Shown here piece after piece: positions 47,549 to 60,420 of a stretch of DNA of 64,000 nucleotides (position 1 is the stretch's first letter; each line of letters starts with the position of its first letter). This DNA comes from Euwallacea fornicatus (lineage: Eukaryota; Arthropoda; Insecta; Coleoptera; Curculionidae). Below the pieces are notes generated by a model. That model saw only the letters and a list, made by a program, of their open reading frames with translations. It was not told the DNA's origin and made no database searches. Where the stretch lies: assembly GCF_040115645.1 (NCBI RefSeq), contig NC_089543.1, positions 1,674,001 to 1,738,000 of the forward strand, written 5' to 3'. A program made the position numbers and the translations under genes.

Positions 47549-50500
47549 TATATCATTTTATGTAGGAAGAGAGGCAATGTTATTTTTGTATGCTAAACTC
47601 TGAATGAAAAAGACCTATTTTCGGTAATACAATATTTACAAGCTTGTTTGTAAAGATAAGTGCCTATAGATAAATATAGAGAGGCTAGACTACTTGACGT
47701 AGAAACTGATACCGTCTGGCCTATATAAACTGTTACCCATCCTATGTAATCTAACGCCTTCCGCTCATACGTTTTGCAACAATAACGAGAGAAATTCGGT
47801 TCTGTATAGTCGATTATAAGAGTGTTAGCAAAGCAATCTTACTGGGGTCTTAACTTGCAAAATGTTAATGTTGTCACCGCACCAATAGAAAAATAATGGC
47901 TGATTCAGGGAAAGGAGTTTAAGTTGAAGAAGTTAAAGGCCCCAGGAGGCGATAAATTGTAAAAAGACGCAAGGTGTATTTTTAAACCCCACTTTATTGT
48001 CTGTCTGTTCAATGTAATGGAAAAAGTTCGTCGACTATGATATAAACTTGCGTACATTATCGACTTGATGAGGGCCAAAATCTTTTCTCGTGGTATTAAT
48101 AAGGAATACTAACTGAAATTGCGTAAATTTCAAATGACAAAAGGCGAAAAATTTCAAATTGTATTAAATTATCACTTATTAACAAATCGTCTGGAATGTA
48201 ACTTTCAGTGACTTTTAAACACGGCTACATGACGTCTACTCATGTACATATGCATGTTAATAAATTCAAAACTAACTAACAGCATGACAAATAAAGGGAA
48301 TTGTACGATTACATCCTAAAATTATTTTTAGTGAAAATAAACTTTACTGTTGTGGAGCATTTGGGATTAATCAGAAAACCTGTTGAATGAGTTATGAATA
48401 TGTACAACAAGAACAAAAAATTTTGATCGATAGGAAGAATATTTGAACAAAACATAAAAATTACATTCCGAAAGCATTTTAGAAGCACACTAGTTTTAAT
48501 GTCATTGCCAGGAATAATTACTTGAAAATACAGTCAAATCAAGATTTTCATGTGGGTGGAATAATACGAGATAATCGGTGATTTGCGCTCAAGCTTTACA
48601 CTACTAATTGACAAATTTAGCTGTTAAATATTTGAGGTTCTCACTATATGAATCATAGATCTATCCTAATGGGATACCACTAATAAATCAATTCTAGAGC
48701 TGAATGTTTAGAATTTCCAGATCAGTGAGACAACAAGCGTTCCACGTGAAAGCGGTCTTAAATAGCAAATCGCATACATGCAAACATACGTACCAAACCA
48801 TTTTGCACCATTCACGGTTTATCCAGATGAATATGGTTCGCACCGAAGCGTTGGGTGAATTTATATCTGACAATTACTATATTTACATATTCAACCTGTA
48901 TACTAAATTATGTATGTTAGAATTATCAGGGTAATGCAGTATATTCTGCAAATAACCATAAATTTGTAGGATACTGTCGATTAATTTATTATCCAAGATT
49001 TCAGTTAACCAGACAATTGAGGTGTTCAATGGTAGGTATGAAAACAATTCCAGTGAGTAAACACAAGTTAGTAAGTACTAAGTCTTTATTCAATGCCACT
49101 ATTGGGGTTTTAGTGGGAGCGCAACCTGTGAATAACAATCAATATATTTCATTAAATCGGGCAACGTCGAAAGAGTAGGAATTTGTTTAATTTTATGTAC
49201 TTTGTATTCAGTCTCTAAAGTTGATTGCCAATTTAATTGGTTCAGTTTGATTACTTCAGTTTTCCGAATTTAGTAGATCTTGTTAACCTTAATGAATTAG
49301 AAAATTGTGGGCCCTTGTCCCGTTTCAAGTTATGATCATGTTTAAATCCAAATTTCGTAATTGAAAACAGCATTTTTCTAGTTCAATTCTGCCTTCGAAA
49401 ACTCGTTTTCCCTTTCTTATTAAATTGGAAAACATGGGAAATACAGTGAAAATCTATTTTGTTGGATGGCCAAAAATATAAAACATGCGTCCCCTTTTAC
49501 TAGGTACAGCGTAGCAGCGAGATACATCAAACACTAAAATTTATTCCCAGTTCAACTTTAGTAATTTAGAAATTTTTCTTTCTATGTTTTCAGTTCTCAT
49601 CAAATTAAATCAAAATTTTTTTATTATAAATCGGATTTTTTGTAGTTTACTTTTCGAACATTCGGAAAGTTCAATTTCTTATTACTCTAAGGCACATGTA
49701 CAATACTTTGTATTTAGTTAGCCAATGCAAATTTGATTAAATTTTTTCACTCCTGATCATCACTTTTTATTATGTTCAATGCAATAAATGTGTTTCTAGC
49801 TGCACCCTCTGGGCTTGGATAATTGAGCTTAAACTGTTACCTTTCACCTTGAACTAACACCAATATTAACCCCGTCACAGAAGATTTATAGATGTGTTTT
49901 CAGGAAGAAAAATGCATATTTTATGACCAGTTATGAAAGGGCAGTAAAACCTCATGCAATAAAACTTTCATCGCAGTGGAGTTCTTTATCAAGTAACCAA
50001 TCAGAGAAGGAGAAAGTATATTGGCAGTAGCCTTATTTGATTGAAAACGAGAAGGAAGCAAATAAAGCATATGTGATAGCAAATTTGTTCGAACTTATTT
50101 GACAATTTAGTAAATTCGTTTTTAACAAGTCTGAAAGAGAACCGAATAAAAATCTGGAAAATCCAGACGTAATTCCAGCCAAGTTGAATTAAACAATATA
50201 TGCTGGAAGCGAGAAAGTTTGGGAAATAAATATAAACTAAAATGGACAATATTAAAATGCGAATCTTTTTCAATTCAGAAACTTCGGCGGTAAGTTAAGT
50301 GTTTCCCGATTTTTCTCTATTTCCTACGATTCCAAAACTTTCAAAACAACTAACTTATTGATAAGAAATTCGAAGCAAAATACAGAAAAACTGTAATAGA
50401 TTGGTCGTTTATGTTAAAATGCAATATTGCGAAGAATCTTTAATAACAGGGAATTTTCCTATACTTTCTGCCGTGGAATTCGATGTAAAACATGTTATTA

Positions 50501-50563
50501 AATAATTCTGCAGCTTAAAGACTATGTACCACGTGACTAACTCCCCTTCTTTATTACTTCCAG
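47549..50563 (+). other. End of the 25.6-kb DIP intron
   Basis: No feature recognised apart from the acceptor, a pyrimidine-rich tract and CAG at 50561-50563. Confidence 0.6.
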
Positions 50564-50771
50564 GTCGCGTGGATGCATTTCGAGCAATCCGCCATCTTGA
50601 CAGTTCACAATCACGTGATAACGCGTAACCCAAGGATAAACGTATCGCATGATAAACACAGAACGTGGTTTCTGCATATAAACAACGTTCAAGAGGAAGA
50701 CAGAGGACGATACATGTGTCAAATCAACACTGTGACAGCCAAAACGCAATTTGGATATCTTCATGTGGTTG
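50564..50771 (+). CDS. DIP-family immunoglobulin receptor, exon for second half of Ig domain 1
   Basis: Starts after ttccag in phase 0 and ends with a single G before the donor gtaggt, so it leaves in phase 1 after 69 codons. It encodes VAWMHFEQSAILTVHNHVIT (domain-core Trp), RNPRINVSHDKHRTWFLHIN, VQEEDRGRYMCQINT (D-G-Y-C motif with the second domain cysteine) and TAKTQFGYLHVV. This segment is nearly invariant across DIP paralogues of the epsilon/zeta/theta type; in DIP structures this face of domain 1 contacts Dpr. Together with 24844-24950 it completes Ig domain 1. Confidence 0.96.
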
Positions 50772-53700
50772 GTAGGTACATTTTTATAACTCAATAGAAA
50801 TTTCAAATTCTTCACCAAGAAGAATTATTAAAGATGAAAATGTTATGCTTCTCCTTGAACCCTGAGGCTAAGTAAGATTTTGTTATATTAGATTTTTCAT
50901 GGAAATATTCTAGCTTCAGTAACGGAGTATTTACACGGTTGTCTGCAATGTTACCGGGGTTTTAATATTATATTTACACATAATTCCCGGCCATAAAGTA
51001 GCTTTGAATACCAAGGCCAAGTTAGAAAAAACATCTATTTGTTCCATCGTTAAGGGTTAATTTCATTTAAAATTAAACGTCCCATCTATTGAATTCTTCT
51101 TGGTATTTCGGATTTAATTGTATCAGGCAAAATTTGGAAACTCTAGTCCCTGATCATTTTAAAAAGTAAGTTAGAACATTCTTTAATTTCCCTAGATGTC
51201 AGAAGTTAAATCTATCAGCTAAAATTTGAAGATTTTTGTCCTCTATCGGTCTACACGCCAACGTAGTTTGCATAGATTTTATTTGCATTAATTATAATAC
51301 TTGTTTAAAATTCAATTGAACAAATTGAAGTTAAACTTTCAAATAGTACAGTTCATGATCCACGGAGTGGCATGAACGAATGACATAGTGGTCTATTACG
51401 ATGCGTTGTATTTTTATGTGAGTAAATAAATTAATTAAATTATTTTTTTCAAATTTGCCTTACAAAAAAAGCGATTTCCAAGAAAAAAAATTTAACATTT
51501 GTTAAAAAACACAAAATCTTTATACGTCACTGTACTTAAAACTACTCAATTTTTAAAATGAAATTACTTCTCACATTCCTAGAAGACCACAAACTGTATC
51601 TGTACACTCAAAAGAGGACACATTAAATGAGAACTAAGACCTGACATTTTAATATTAAAAAATTGTAGAATCTGTGACCTTTCACTTTTTCGAAAGACCC
51701 AAAACTCGTGTAATAATACGGACATCCAACACTGATTAAAAAAAAAACTGTATCCGTCCTTTGAAAGTTGGTACGCAACTGATTTTAATAAATTATGCAA
51801 CCTCTGAAGTTACTCCATTTTAGCTTAAATTGAAAAATACATTTTAAAAACGGGGTACATTTTAAAAAGAAGCTTAACTGTCTTTTCGAAAATTAGAAAA
51901 AGTCCATCTCTCGTCGCTCTAAATATCGAAACAATTTCTATACTATTCAATAATAAAAAAAAATTGTTTTTGAAATTTATGAAAATTCAATTAATTTTGG
52001 ACCAAATTTTTTCTATCCATATTTACCAAAAGGAAGAAACCTCATAATATAATATTCAAATGGAATATCTAAATATTATGATAATTATTAGGGGCCTTGA
52101 GCAGAAACTTGATAACTCCCTTTAATACGGTTCCATATTCCCATTGCTTTTCCCGTTTGACCTGCAGGTAATAAGTTCGACAAGAATCAGAGTCATTCCT
52201 GTATTCTAAATGTTGAAAAAATTTGACAATATCCTTGAATTTTAGAAAACAATCTTTTTTGGTAATTCTAAAATGCCAATATTTTTTCTATTGGCTTAAA
52301 CACCTCTGAATTGTGGTATCATAAAAAACAACCAATTTTAACTTTTCTGATTTACCTATGCGTTTGATTGAATAAAACTAATTTTGTTCATTCAACTATT
52401 AGATGTAGGTGGCAATTCGCATTTAAGTTTTCATACTTTTCAAATTTTTCAGTAATCATTAAATTAGGAAAATTTGATCCTTCATCACTCTCAGAAAAAC
52501 TTATATACTTAATTGGTCCAATTTGAGTATTTTCTCTAACTATTACAATAAGGTGTAACGTCAGTATATTCAAATAATTGATAACGTTAATTTTTATAAA
52601 AGTAGATTTAAATGATTTGCTGCCCATTTTGCCATGGCTGCTATGGAAAAATGTCTAAAAATAGTTCAACTCTAAACGGAATTAAATTTTGGATACGTCT
52701 TGTAAATTAGAAAGCGCTTGTCCCGTGTCACTCTAAAACATCATAGTAATTTCTATACAACTGAATGCTTTTTAATTGCTCTAACATGAAATTAATTTAT
52801 TTCTCAATTCAGTAACTATTTTTCATATTTTTCTCCGATCTTGAACTTTCTATTTGAAACTGCTAAGAACTAATTATACGATAAAGAAAACTAAAGCAAA
52901 TTACGAAAATATAAGCTCACCATGATTGTAAAAGAAATAAAGCGTTCTTTAAAGTTGATTAAATTACTAGATACCCATCCTCCGAGTTTGAGTACTATCG
53001 AATTCAGAGGTGGTTAGCGTTCAACTAAAACAACAGTAAGAAGTAGAACTTCTTACTTCATCCCTTTCTGTCCGATGAAAATGCATTACTATTCGCTGCA
53101 GCACCCCAAGGGCTGGTGCAAACTTTTTTCACCTGTCAGAATTCATTAGGAATTTCTTCCCTGCCAGGGCATCAGTTAGTTGGTAATAACACATAAAAAG
53201 GGAAATTTTTTGATAGTGTCGGCAATTAAATTCGTAGTAGAAAAGAATCTATTTTAATTATATAACGACAACATATTTTATTAATGACACGTTATAAGCA
53301 AAAATACCGCCATTGTAAAGAACGTCGTCGGTACGCTGAAATGTAAGACAAATTTGTTTTCAGCACAACGTACATAAAAGTCGGACCTTTATTCAAAATA
53401 AGCCTTTATTCTATTGACAAAAGGTTTCATGCCTAAAATAAAATTTAATTTCCAGAAAGCACGCCTTTTATTTCCGTTTCTTGATCAATTTCCGAAGTGG
53501 TTTTCATCTAAAACGTTTTAATTTGACTAGATCGCTGAAATGTAGATAATTAATAAGCTGATTAGCACTGAAGGCAGTAATTTCATAATGGAAAATAGGC
53601 CGTTTGTGGATTTTATGAATTCCCTTTTCAGTTATAAGTTTTCATTAAAATATTCTTTGTTTAAGACTCACTTCAGCTTTGTTGTTTTTATATTTTCTTC

Positions 53701-56700
53701 AGAGACAGTATAACAATAAATTTAGCATTGCCTTGCTTATGAATTTTTAACATCATATCGATGAACCATTCAAAGACCAAATTTTGACAAATCATTTATG
53801 CGAGAAACGGAAACTATTGCAAAGGCATTATTTCTGCAATTGTATAGTGGTCGTAAAATCCCATTATTCCCTATTTTAAATTAAAAGTTAGACCTTCCTG
53901 AAGTTAATTCCAACCGTAATTGCTTTACAAAAAACAAATAAGCTTAAGAGTCACATCAATTTTTCTCTTCTTGCTGCACTATAGATTGCCTTTCCGTTAA
54001 AGACACAAAGAACCTAGACATTTTAATTTAGTTTGTTACTTTCGCCTTTATAACTGGGTCTTTCTGTTGCCCATTGCCCATATCATTGGCCTCCTATAGG
54101 CGCTTAACTAAAACTGAACTGCAAACAGAAAAAAATCCAAAGACATATAAGGGCTCCTGCCAATAATAGAGATATAAAAAACTGAAAAGGTAGCGGCCAC
54201 ATAACGACAATCAATTATAGAAAAACGGACATCGTAAAATGGGCGTAAAAAAGCTTAAAGACGTGTCGAGGAGGATCTTTATCCCCATTGTATTTCGAAC
54301 AATTGGTCCAGAGGAAAAGTCCTAAATGTGTGGTGTAACGTATTTGGGAGGTTTTGCAATATTACGATAAGAATAGCGATCTCGGCTCTTTTTGTTCACG
54401 ATAAAATGCCTTTCGGAATTTAGCTCTCTCGTTTCTTTGGACATTATTAATTGATGATCTCCTAGATTGCTACTCTTATTAAATGCTAGTAATGAGCCAA
54501 AGCCTTTTTTAAGTTACTGTAAATTCTGCGTGTAGGTAATTAATCCTCTTTTATCCTCATAACTTTATAAAGTATGATTCACATTTTATATTATTTGTTT
54601 TAAGCCTGCAGAGGTAATATCCTTCAATTATAAATTCACATCCTTCAATAAACTCGTGCAGCTACATCATAAGGTGGAATCGATAGAGCTGGTAAACATC
54701 TGAAAGAGAAACAAACCTAGGCTAATAATTAAACCCAAATGATTTAGAATGTGCGGTGGAGACAAATATGTATTCTGGGCCGTTTTCGGTTGTAAGGTGA
54801 AGCTTTCTGTAAAGCTATTACCTGGTCAATTACATCGAATGGAATTGAGGTTTAGGATTATAATTGAAATCTGTGGGATGGCTGAAATTCCCTTAAACCT
54901 AGTAATTGTCAGTCCTTTGTGCTTTACTATGTTTCTGTCTTTCTTCTCTCTCCCCTCTGCCACTGACAGATCGTTCAGTGAAGAAGGTAATTTTTAATTT
55001 GTTGCTTGACTATCGAAGTTAAAGAATGCTTCGATTAGTAACCGTTTGTTTATCAAGTTAAATTTTGCGATAGTTAATTTACATTTCCCTACGCAAAGAC
55101 ACTTCCTATTTAAAGTACCTATCGAGGAAAGTTTAATTATGTTTAAACAACACCCCAACTGCTAATATACGTCTCATATATTACCATCAAATATTTAAGA
55201 AATTGCCAAATTAAACGCACCCAAGAAAGTTTTCCCTATATCGTATAGTCAGAACCAAAAAAGGGAATCAGGACAGCGAATAGTGGGAGGTACAAAATAA
55301 AATTAGAGCATGACTGAGAAAGTTCCCTAATTGAAATAGATATTCTAACAAAAGCCTCTTTCGTTTTACACCAAACAATCGCAAGTTTATAAGAGATGGT
55401 CCGTGATTGAATTTTCTGCCTGGACTTAGTGTCTTTCAATTTTAAAAACTCAACGCTATAAGCTTTGTAGTGATTGCTTTTGTTTAGTGCGATATTGGAA
55501 ATTGTGGACGTAGTTAGAATTAGTGAACCCAGGTGGACAAACCTGAAGGCAAAAGTTAAAGCTAAAGCAATTGTATAATCTGAGAACTGCATTGTCAAAA
55601 GTATCGCAATTAATTACTAGAACAGCGGCAAGTTTCATCTTTTTGTTCCGAGGATCTGTAGGAACAGATGAACAATAACTTATAAGGTCACAGTTGTTAA
55701 TTAAGAAATTAATGTTTGTAACTTATAATTTAAGAGGATTGTTCACTTTTAACAGCGGTTTTCCTCATCACTTTAATTATAGCTCTGCTGTTTGCCACCC
55801 ATTTTTCATTTACGAATTAAATGTTTTTAACTTTTTTATTTATCGCCACGCTCAAAAAGTTTTTACTTATTAAACTTCATTCTTTACCCTCTCCCATTTT
55901 TTATGAGCGTAATCTTAAAATATTTCTTGTTTATTTTCAAAAAAAAAATATTATTGTAATCATTATTTCTAGGCATTACAACAATACTTAAATCACAATT
56001 AGGATTATTCCCCTTTGGTACGGTTAGTCTCTATAATTCGTACCACGAATTTTGCGAGTATTTAAGTCTTACGGAGGAATGGAAATTTGTATATAAATCA
56101 TATAAAAACACAAAGGCTTTAACATGTAAAGGATGTTATTTTAATTAACTATCAATTTATATGCAAATGTTGTTTACTGTCTGTAAAAACTAACCTCAAT
56201 TAAGCGAACACTCAGTCGAGAGCCGGCTTTAGGGAATTTCAATAAATCGTAAAGTTTATTGTCTTTTAAATAAACCTTTTCCATTTGTTGTTGTTGATAT
56301 GCTTCGTCAATAAGGTAGTAAATATAATCCCTGTGAATTAGAGGACTCTTGGCCCTCGTAGCTCTAATGGCAAAGCAGTTTTACCGAATTTAACGAAAGT
56401 AATTGTGTTTGATGGTAAAAAATCGGAAAATGGCCATTAAAGGTCAAACACAAAAATAAAAAGTAAAGTATATTTTTAAGGTCGAAGAACGTCGTTCGCA
56501 TAGTAAGTCTTTAAAATAAAGCTAATAGTGGTTCATACGGAATAAGTCATATCTAAGCTGTGAATAACTATTTGGGATGTTAAAGAACTTCATCTCAGTT
56601 ATATTTATTCGTTACGCTTCGACTGCAGAAAAATAATAAAAGGAAAATACGACTTGTTTTTATACAACACAGATATGTGATTTCCATTTGAGCAATTTAA

Positions 56701-59700
56701 AAACATTTATATCTTTATGCTTAAAGGGAATGAAAACATTGTATCCAATTCCAGAACGGATCCGTTTAGAAAAAAATATATGGGAAAATAAACTCAGATA
56801 AGAAACATAAAATACTTAGGTTGTTAATAAAAGTGCCCCATGAGGAAATCAAATTTCATTGGCAGTAAAAAGAAAAATAGGAGGATCTCAAAATTTAAAT
56901 ATATAAGACTGCTTTGATCGAATGGACCGGATTCTAATGCCGAGTTGGACTCGAGTATCTTATTGAGTTGAACGTTCAGTAGACAATCATTGTGGTCCCC
57001 GAGAGAACATTCCAGATTTGTCTGGCCCAACGTTTAAAAGGGGATGCACTTCAATTGAATTTGTGGTTTAAAATTATTATTGCTACAACGAATTTCCGTG
57101 TACAGAATTTTTATTGTTTGACTCCAATACTCGACGTGAATATTGTATACAAGATTTCGTTACCACATCGAGGAAAAAACCTTTTGCGTATCTCTGTAGT
57201 TCTTGATGTTTCTGTAAAATACGAAATATACATTATTAACGAAATGTTTTCGAAGAATTGTAATTTCTAGCTGCTCAAAAATAAACAAAAACGAAATTAG
57301 AACAAAAGGAATTGTGCGGATCCAGGTTTAAACATGGTCGGATAAACATAATTATAAGACAAACAAGCACATTTAAATTAGACCGGGTCCATTTAAAATC
57401 AGGCACAACGGCCCTGAAAGGTCAAAAAGGTAAAATTTGCCCATAATCAGCCCAACCGTACGTGCTGTTTAACTAGGTCCTGAACTGCATGGCGTCTTAC
57501 CGTAAAGACACAGTGTGTTCTATCTTCGAATCTAGACTCGGTGGTTTAGCCTTTTGATTAATTCATACCCTGTTTTAGGAAAACCAACAAGCTTTACTGC
57601 ATTTACTAATTGCGTTTTTATTTCAAGCTCGGATTTTAGGTCGTTACGCTAACTTCAAGTATTTGAAGGCACCTTCCAAGAATACGCAAGTAAGTTGCTA
57701 ACTTTAGCACCTTAAGACCACAGATAAAGTATTCTCTTTAGTGCGATTGGCACAGGAGCTTAATATAAAAGCGGAAAATCATAATCAATACAGCTTGAAC
57801 AGGAAAAGTAGTTTAAAACCTAATTTCGTTTTGCTGTAATTTATAAGAAAACACTTTTGAAAGTAGATTGGTTCTTAAATTATGATATATGTTTGTGTAC
57901 TTTCTGCATATTACTTAACATAACTCAATTATCTCTGTTTGGAAAAAGGGAATTTTCGTAAATATGGGGAGCACGAGAGTTTAAGTAATAAGCTTAAAGG
58001 ATGCTTTATTGTTAAGATCTTTATTATCAAATGAAATTATTGACGAAATAATGTCAAGCAGAGGGATAAGAAAACTCCTATTTTAAAGGCGTGTTCTCTA
58101 TGCAAAAATATGGAGCCCCTCGAAGAAATTCACTGTTATTTAGATTTTTACAACGACTCCTTTGGAATATTTTTCCAAGTGCTTGACAGATGTAAATTTT
58201 ATAGTTTCAAAAATAAACTTTCGTGACAGCCCATCAACAAAGCTCTGTTCAGAGACCCTTATTAAAAACTTTGCGTCACCATCTGTTTGTCTGGTTTAAA
58301 TGAAGTTTATTTATGATAAAGTTGTTTTGTAAAAAGGTGAATAACACTTCAAACAAAGTAATCAAAGAAGACAATTTCTCGCTTGTCTCTCGTATACAAT
58401 ATTATCATACACTGCATATAAATTCGCCTTACTTTAAACCGAACCCATTACACAGTGACAAAATTTCTTAAAGCTTATATATCCAAGGTAAAAAGTTGAT
58501 TTTCCAATTTACTCACAGGCAATGAATCTTTCTCCTAGACAAATACATTGGTTTACCAGCAGAGTCAGGCGTCTACATAATTTTGCATACATTAAAAGTT
58601 ATTATATTATAAACCCTCAGAAAGAATATTAAATTAAAAATAGTAAGTGTGCGAAATTAATTTAAGCAGTTAAATTCCTAGAAATTCTGCCCTGTAATCC
58701 CACTAATCCAATTATAATTTTTTCCCTTTACATCTAATTCTTTATAAATAATTTCCCAAAAATCTATACACACTTAATAAAAGGTATGTTTTAAATCTCA
58801 TGTGTTCAGCTCAATATTCCTCTAATTTGGTAATATTTTAACAACGCAACTTTCGATTTACTTAACCTGCGATTAGTTTATGCAGATCAAATAATTAATC
58901 AATTAAGTAATTTTTCTGCCTTGAATTAAGGGCGAAAAGATTTTTTTTTATTTCACTTCAGATTTTGGGGGACTCATTTTAATCAAAGTTTTATTAAAAT
59001 TAAACACAATTTCTGCTCCGATTGAGCACCGAGATATTTTTTCTTGACTGACCTGAACATTAAATTGATGTGTGCAGGGAGATATGAGTATTCTGATTTT
59101 AACTTAAGTCATAACTGATCAACTAAGAAAACTAATTTTTAACTTTAGAATTTGCTAACGTATATTAGAATTAAACGTCATGTCAAGAGACATGCATTGG
59201 AGAAAACCAACAGAGTGTTTGAAACAAAGCTGATTTAGCGCTATATTGTTGTCTTAAAATCCGCTGAACAACCTTGTAATGTAAAAATGTTGATGAGGAA
59301 ATGAGTACTGAAGCACATAAAACGAAAAAAAAGATGGACTCGTACTACACGCAACACCCTGTTTCTTTTCAGACATTTAAAATTTGTGAATTACGGAAAT
59401 TATTTTAAGTATCTCATTCTTCTACTTATCTATCTAGATCTGAAATAGACTGGAAACAAACGGTTAAACGATTAAATCAGAGTTGCATTGTCTTGTTGAG
59501 CGATGAGGGACAAGAATTTTTCAATTATATACTGTGCAAATAAAATGAATAACCTGCATTCATTTCGATTATTGTCTCATTGAAAAACAATATCGACTTC
59601 CTAGATTTTCAGTCTTTGCAAGATGTTACAGTTCGACTGTTATTGCACCAGTAAACAAAATTTTTATGATCTAAAATCTTAGTCATAATTTCATTCTTGA

Positions 59701-60075
59701 TATTCCCAATATAAATAAATTGGCACTTCTCAATAAAGGAATTTACGTTCCCAGCAATATAATACCCATCTGAAACGAGTCATTCTGTATAGTTTTATTA
59801 ATCCCTCCAAATGGATGTAGTGTATAAAAGGGAAATTTGGTTATAAACGTTTGGCAGTTAACGTGAAATTTATCTGCTTTACGTGTCGTTGCTTGAAATG
59901 CTTTAGAGGAAGCCTCTTATAAGAAAAAGTGTGTGTATTATAGCTCTTAAAACGTCGAGAATCGACAAAATTGCGCCATATTTGCATTTACGAGGCGGAC
60001 AGACAGCAGCCACAGTTTTGTCCCGATAGTTTTTCTTATTTATGATCTTATTTAAGAGAACTTGTTTTGTTACAG
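50772..60075 (+). other. 9.3-kb DIP intron
   Basis: Bounded by gtaggt and tgttacag. I found no transposase or clear inverted-repeat pair. A weak direct repeat (51889-51950 and 52703-52767) is listed separately. A 120-codon minus-strand frame at 55236-55598 has no recognisable motif. Confidence 0.7.
51889..52767. repeat. Diverged direct repeat pair, possible old element
   Basis: 51889-51950 and 52703-52767 share, in the same orientation, aaattagaaa, tcgctctaaa/tcactctaaa, caatttctatac/taatttctatac and a following caat/gaat. The intervening 750 bp has no recognised content. This may be two fragments of one old repeat family or chance in AT-rich DNA. Confidence 0.35.
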
Positions 60076-60234
60076 TTCCTCCAAATATTGATGACTCTCT
60101 CAGCAGCAGCGACGTTATAGTGCGAGAAGGAGCTAATGAGACTTTAGTGTGTAAAGCTACAGGATCGCCAGAGCCTACGGTAAAATGGAAGAGGGATGAT
60201 AATATTAAGATTACTATTAATAAAACTATGCAAG
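60076..60234 (+). CDS. DIP-family immunoglobulin receptor, exon for first half of Ig domain 2
   Basis: Starts after tgttacag in phase 1 (TT completes Val) and ends with a lone G in phase 1, before the unusual donor gtattg. It encodes 52 full codons: PPNIDDSLSSSDVIVREGA, NETLVCKATGSPEPTVKWKR (domain cysteine and core Trp), DDNIKITINKTMQ. Two potential N-glycosylation sites, NET and NKT. The VPPNIDD..SSSD.IVREG opening is characteristic of DIP Ig domain 2 and comes closest, by memory, to the epsilon/zeta/theta group. I do not assign one paralogue. Confidence 0.94.
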
Positions 60235-60291
60235 GTATTGAATTTTGAATTTTTGTATAATGTCAGAGTGTGCACAGACGTGTTTTTACAG
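60235..60291 (+). other. 57-bp intron inside Ig domain 2
   Basis: Donor GTATTG and acceptor TTTTTACAG. The length is a multiple of three, but reading through meets a TGA at 60246-60248, so retention would truncate the protein. The reading frame and domain alignment require its removal. Confidence 0.88.
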
Positions 60292-60420
60292 TGCCGGATT
60301 GGGACGGGGAGAAATTGGAGCTGACGAAAATATCTAGGCTAGATATGGGGGCTTATCTCTGCATAGCTAGCAATGGTGTACCTCCCACAGTCAGCAAACG
60401 CATAAAAGTCAGCGTAGATT
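60292..60420 (+). CDS. DIP-family immunoglobulin receptor, exon for second half of Ig domain 2
   Basis: Starts after tttacag in phase 1 and leaves in phase 1 with a lone T before gtaagt. Its 42 full codons encode PDWDGEKLELTKISRLDMGA, then YLCIASNGVPPTVSKRIKVS and VD, with the last T probably starting Phe. The L.M.AYLC motif supplies the second cysteine of Ig domain 2, and SNGVPPTVSKR is typical of DIPs. The next exon, for Ig domain 3, was not found before 64000. Confidence 0.95.

Noticed and set aside
50001..50273. 90-codon hydrophobic minus-strand frame resembling a membrane peptide
   Set aside because: Phe/Ile/Leu richness follows directly from AT-rich sequence. No family resemblance or splice context.
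50409..50818. Minus-strand frames across the DIP exon
   Set aside because: They are the antisense of a strongly conserved plus-strand exon.
55236..55598. 120-codon minus-strand open frame
   Set aside because: It has no recognisable motif and lies inside the DIP intron on the opposite strand. It begins at an arbitrary ATG, and its composition is that of chance AT-rich frames.
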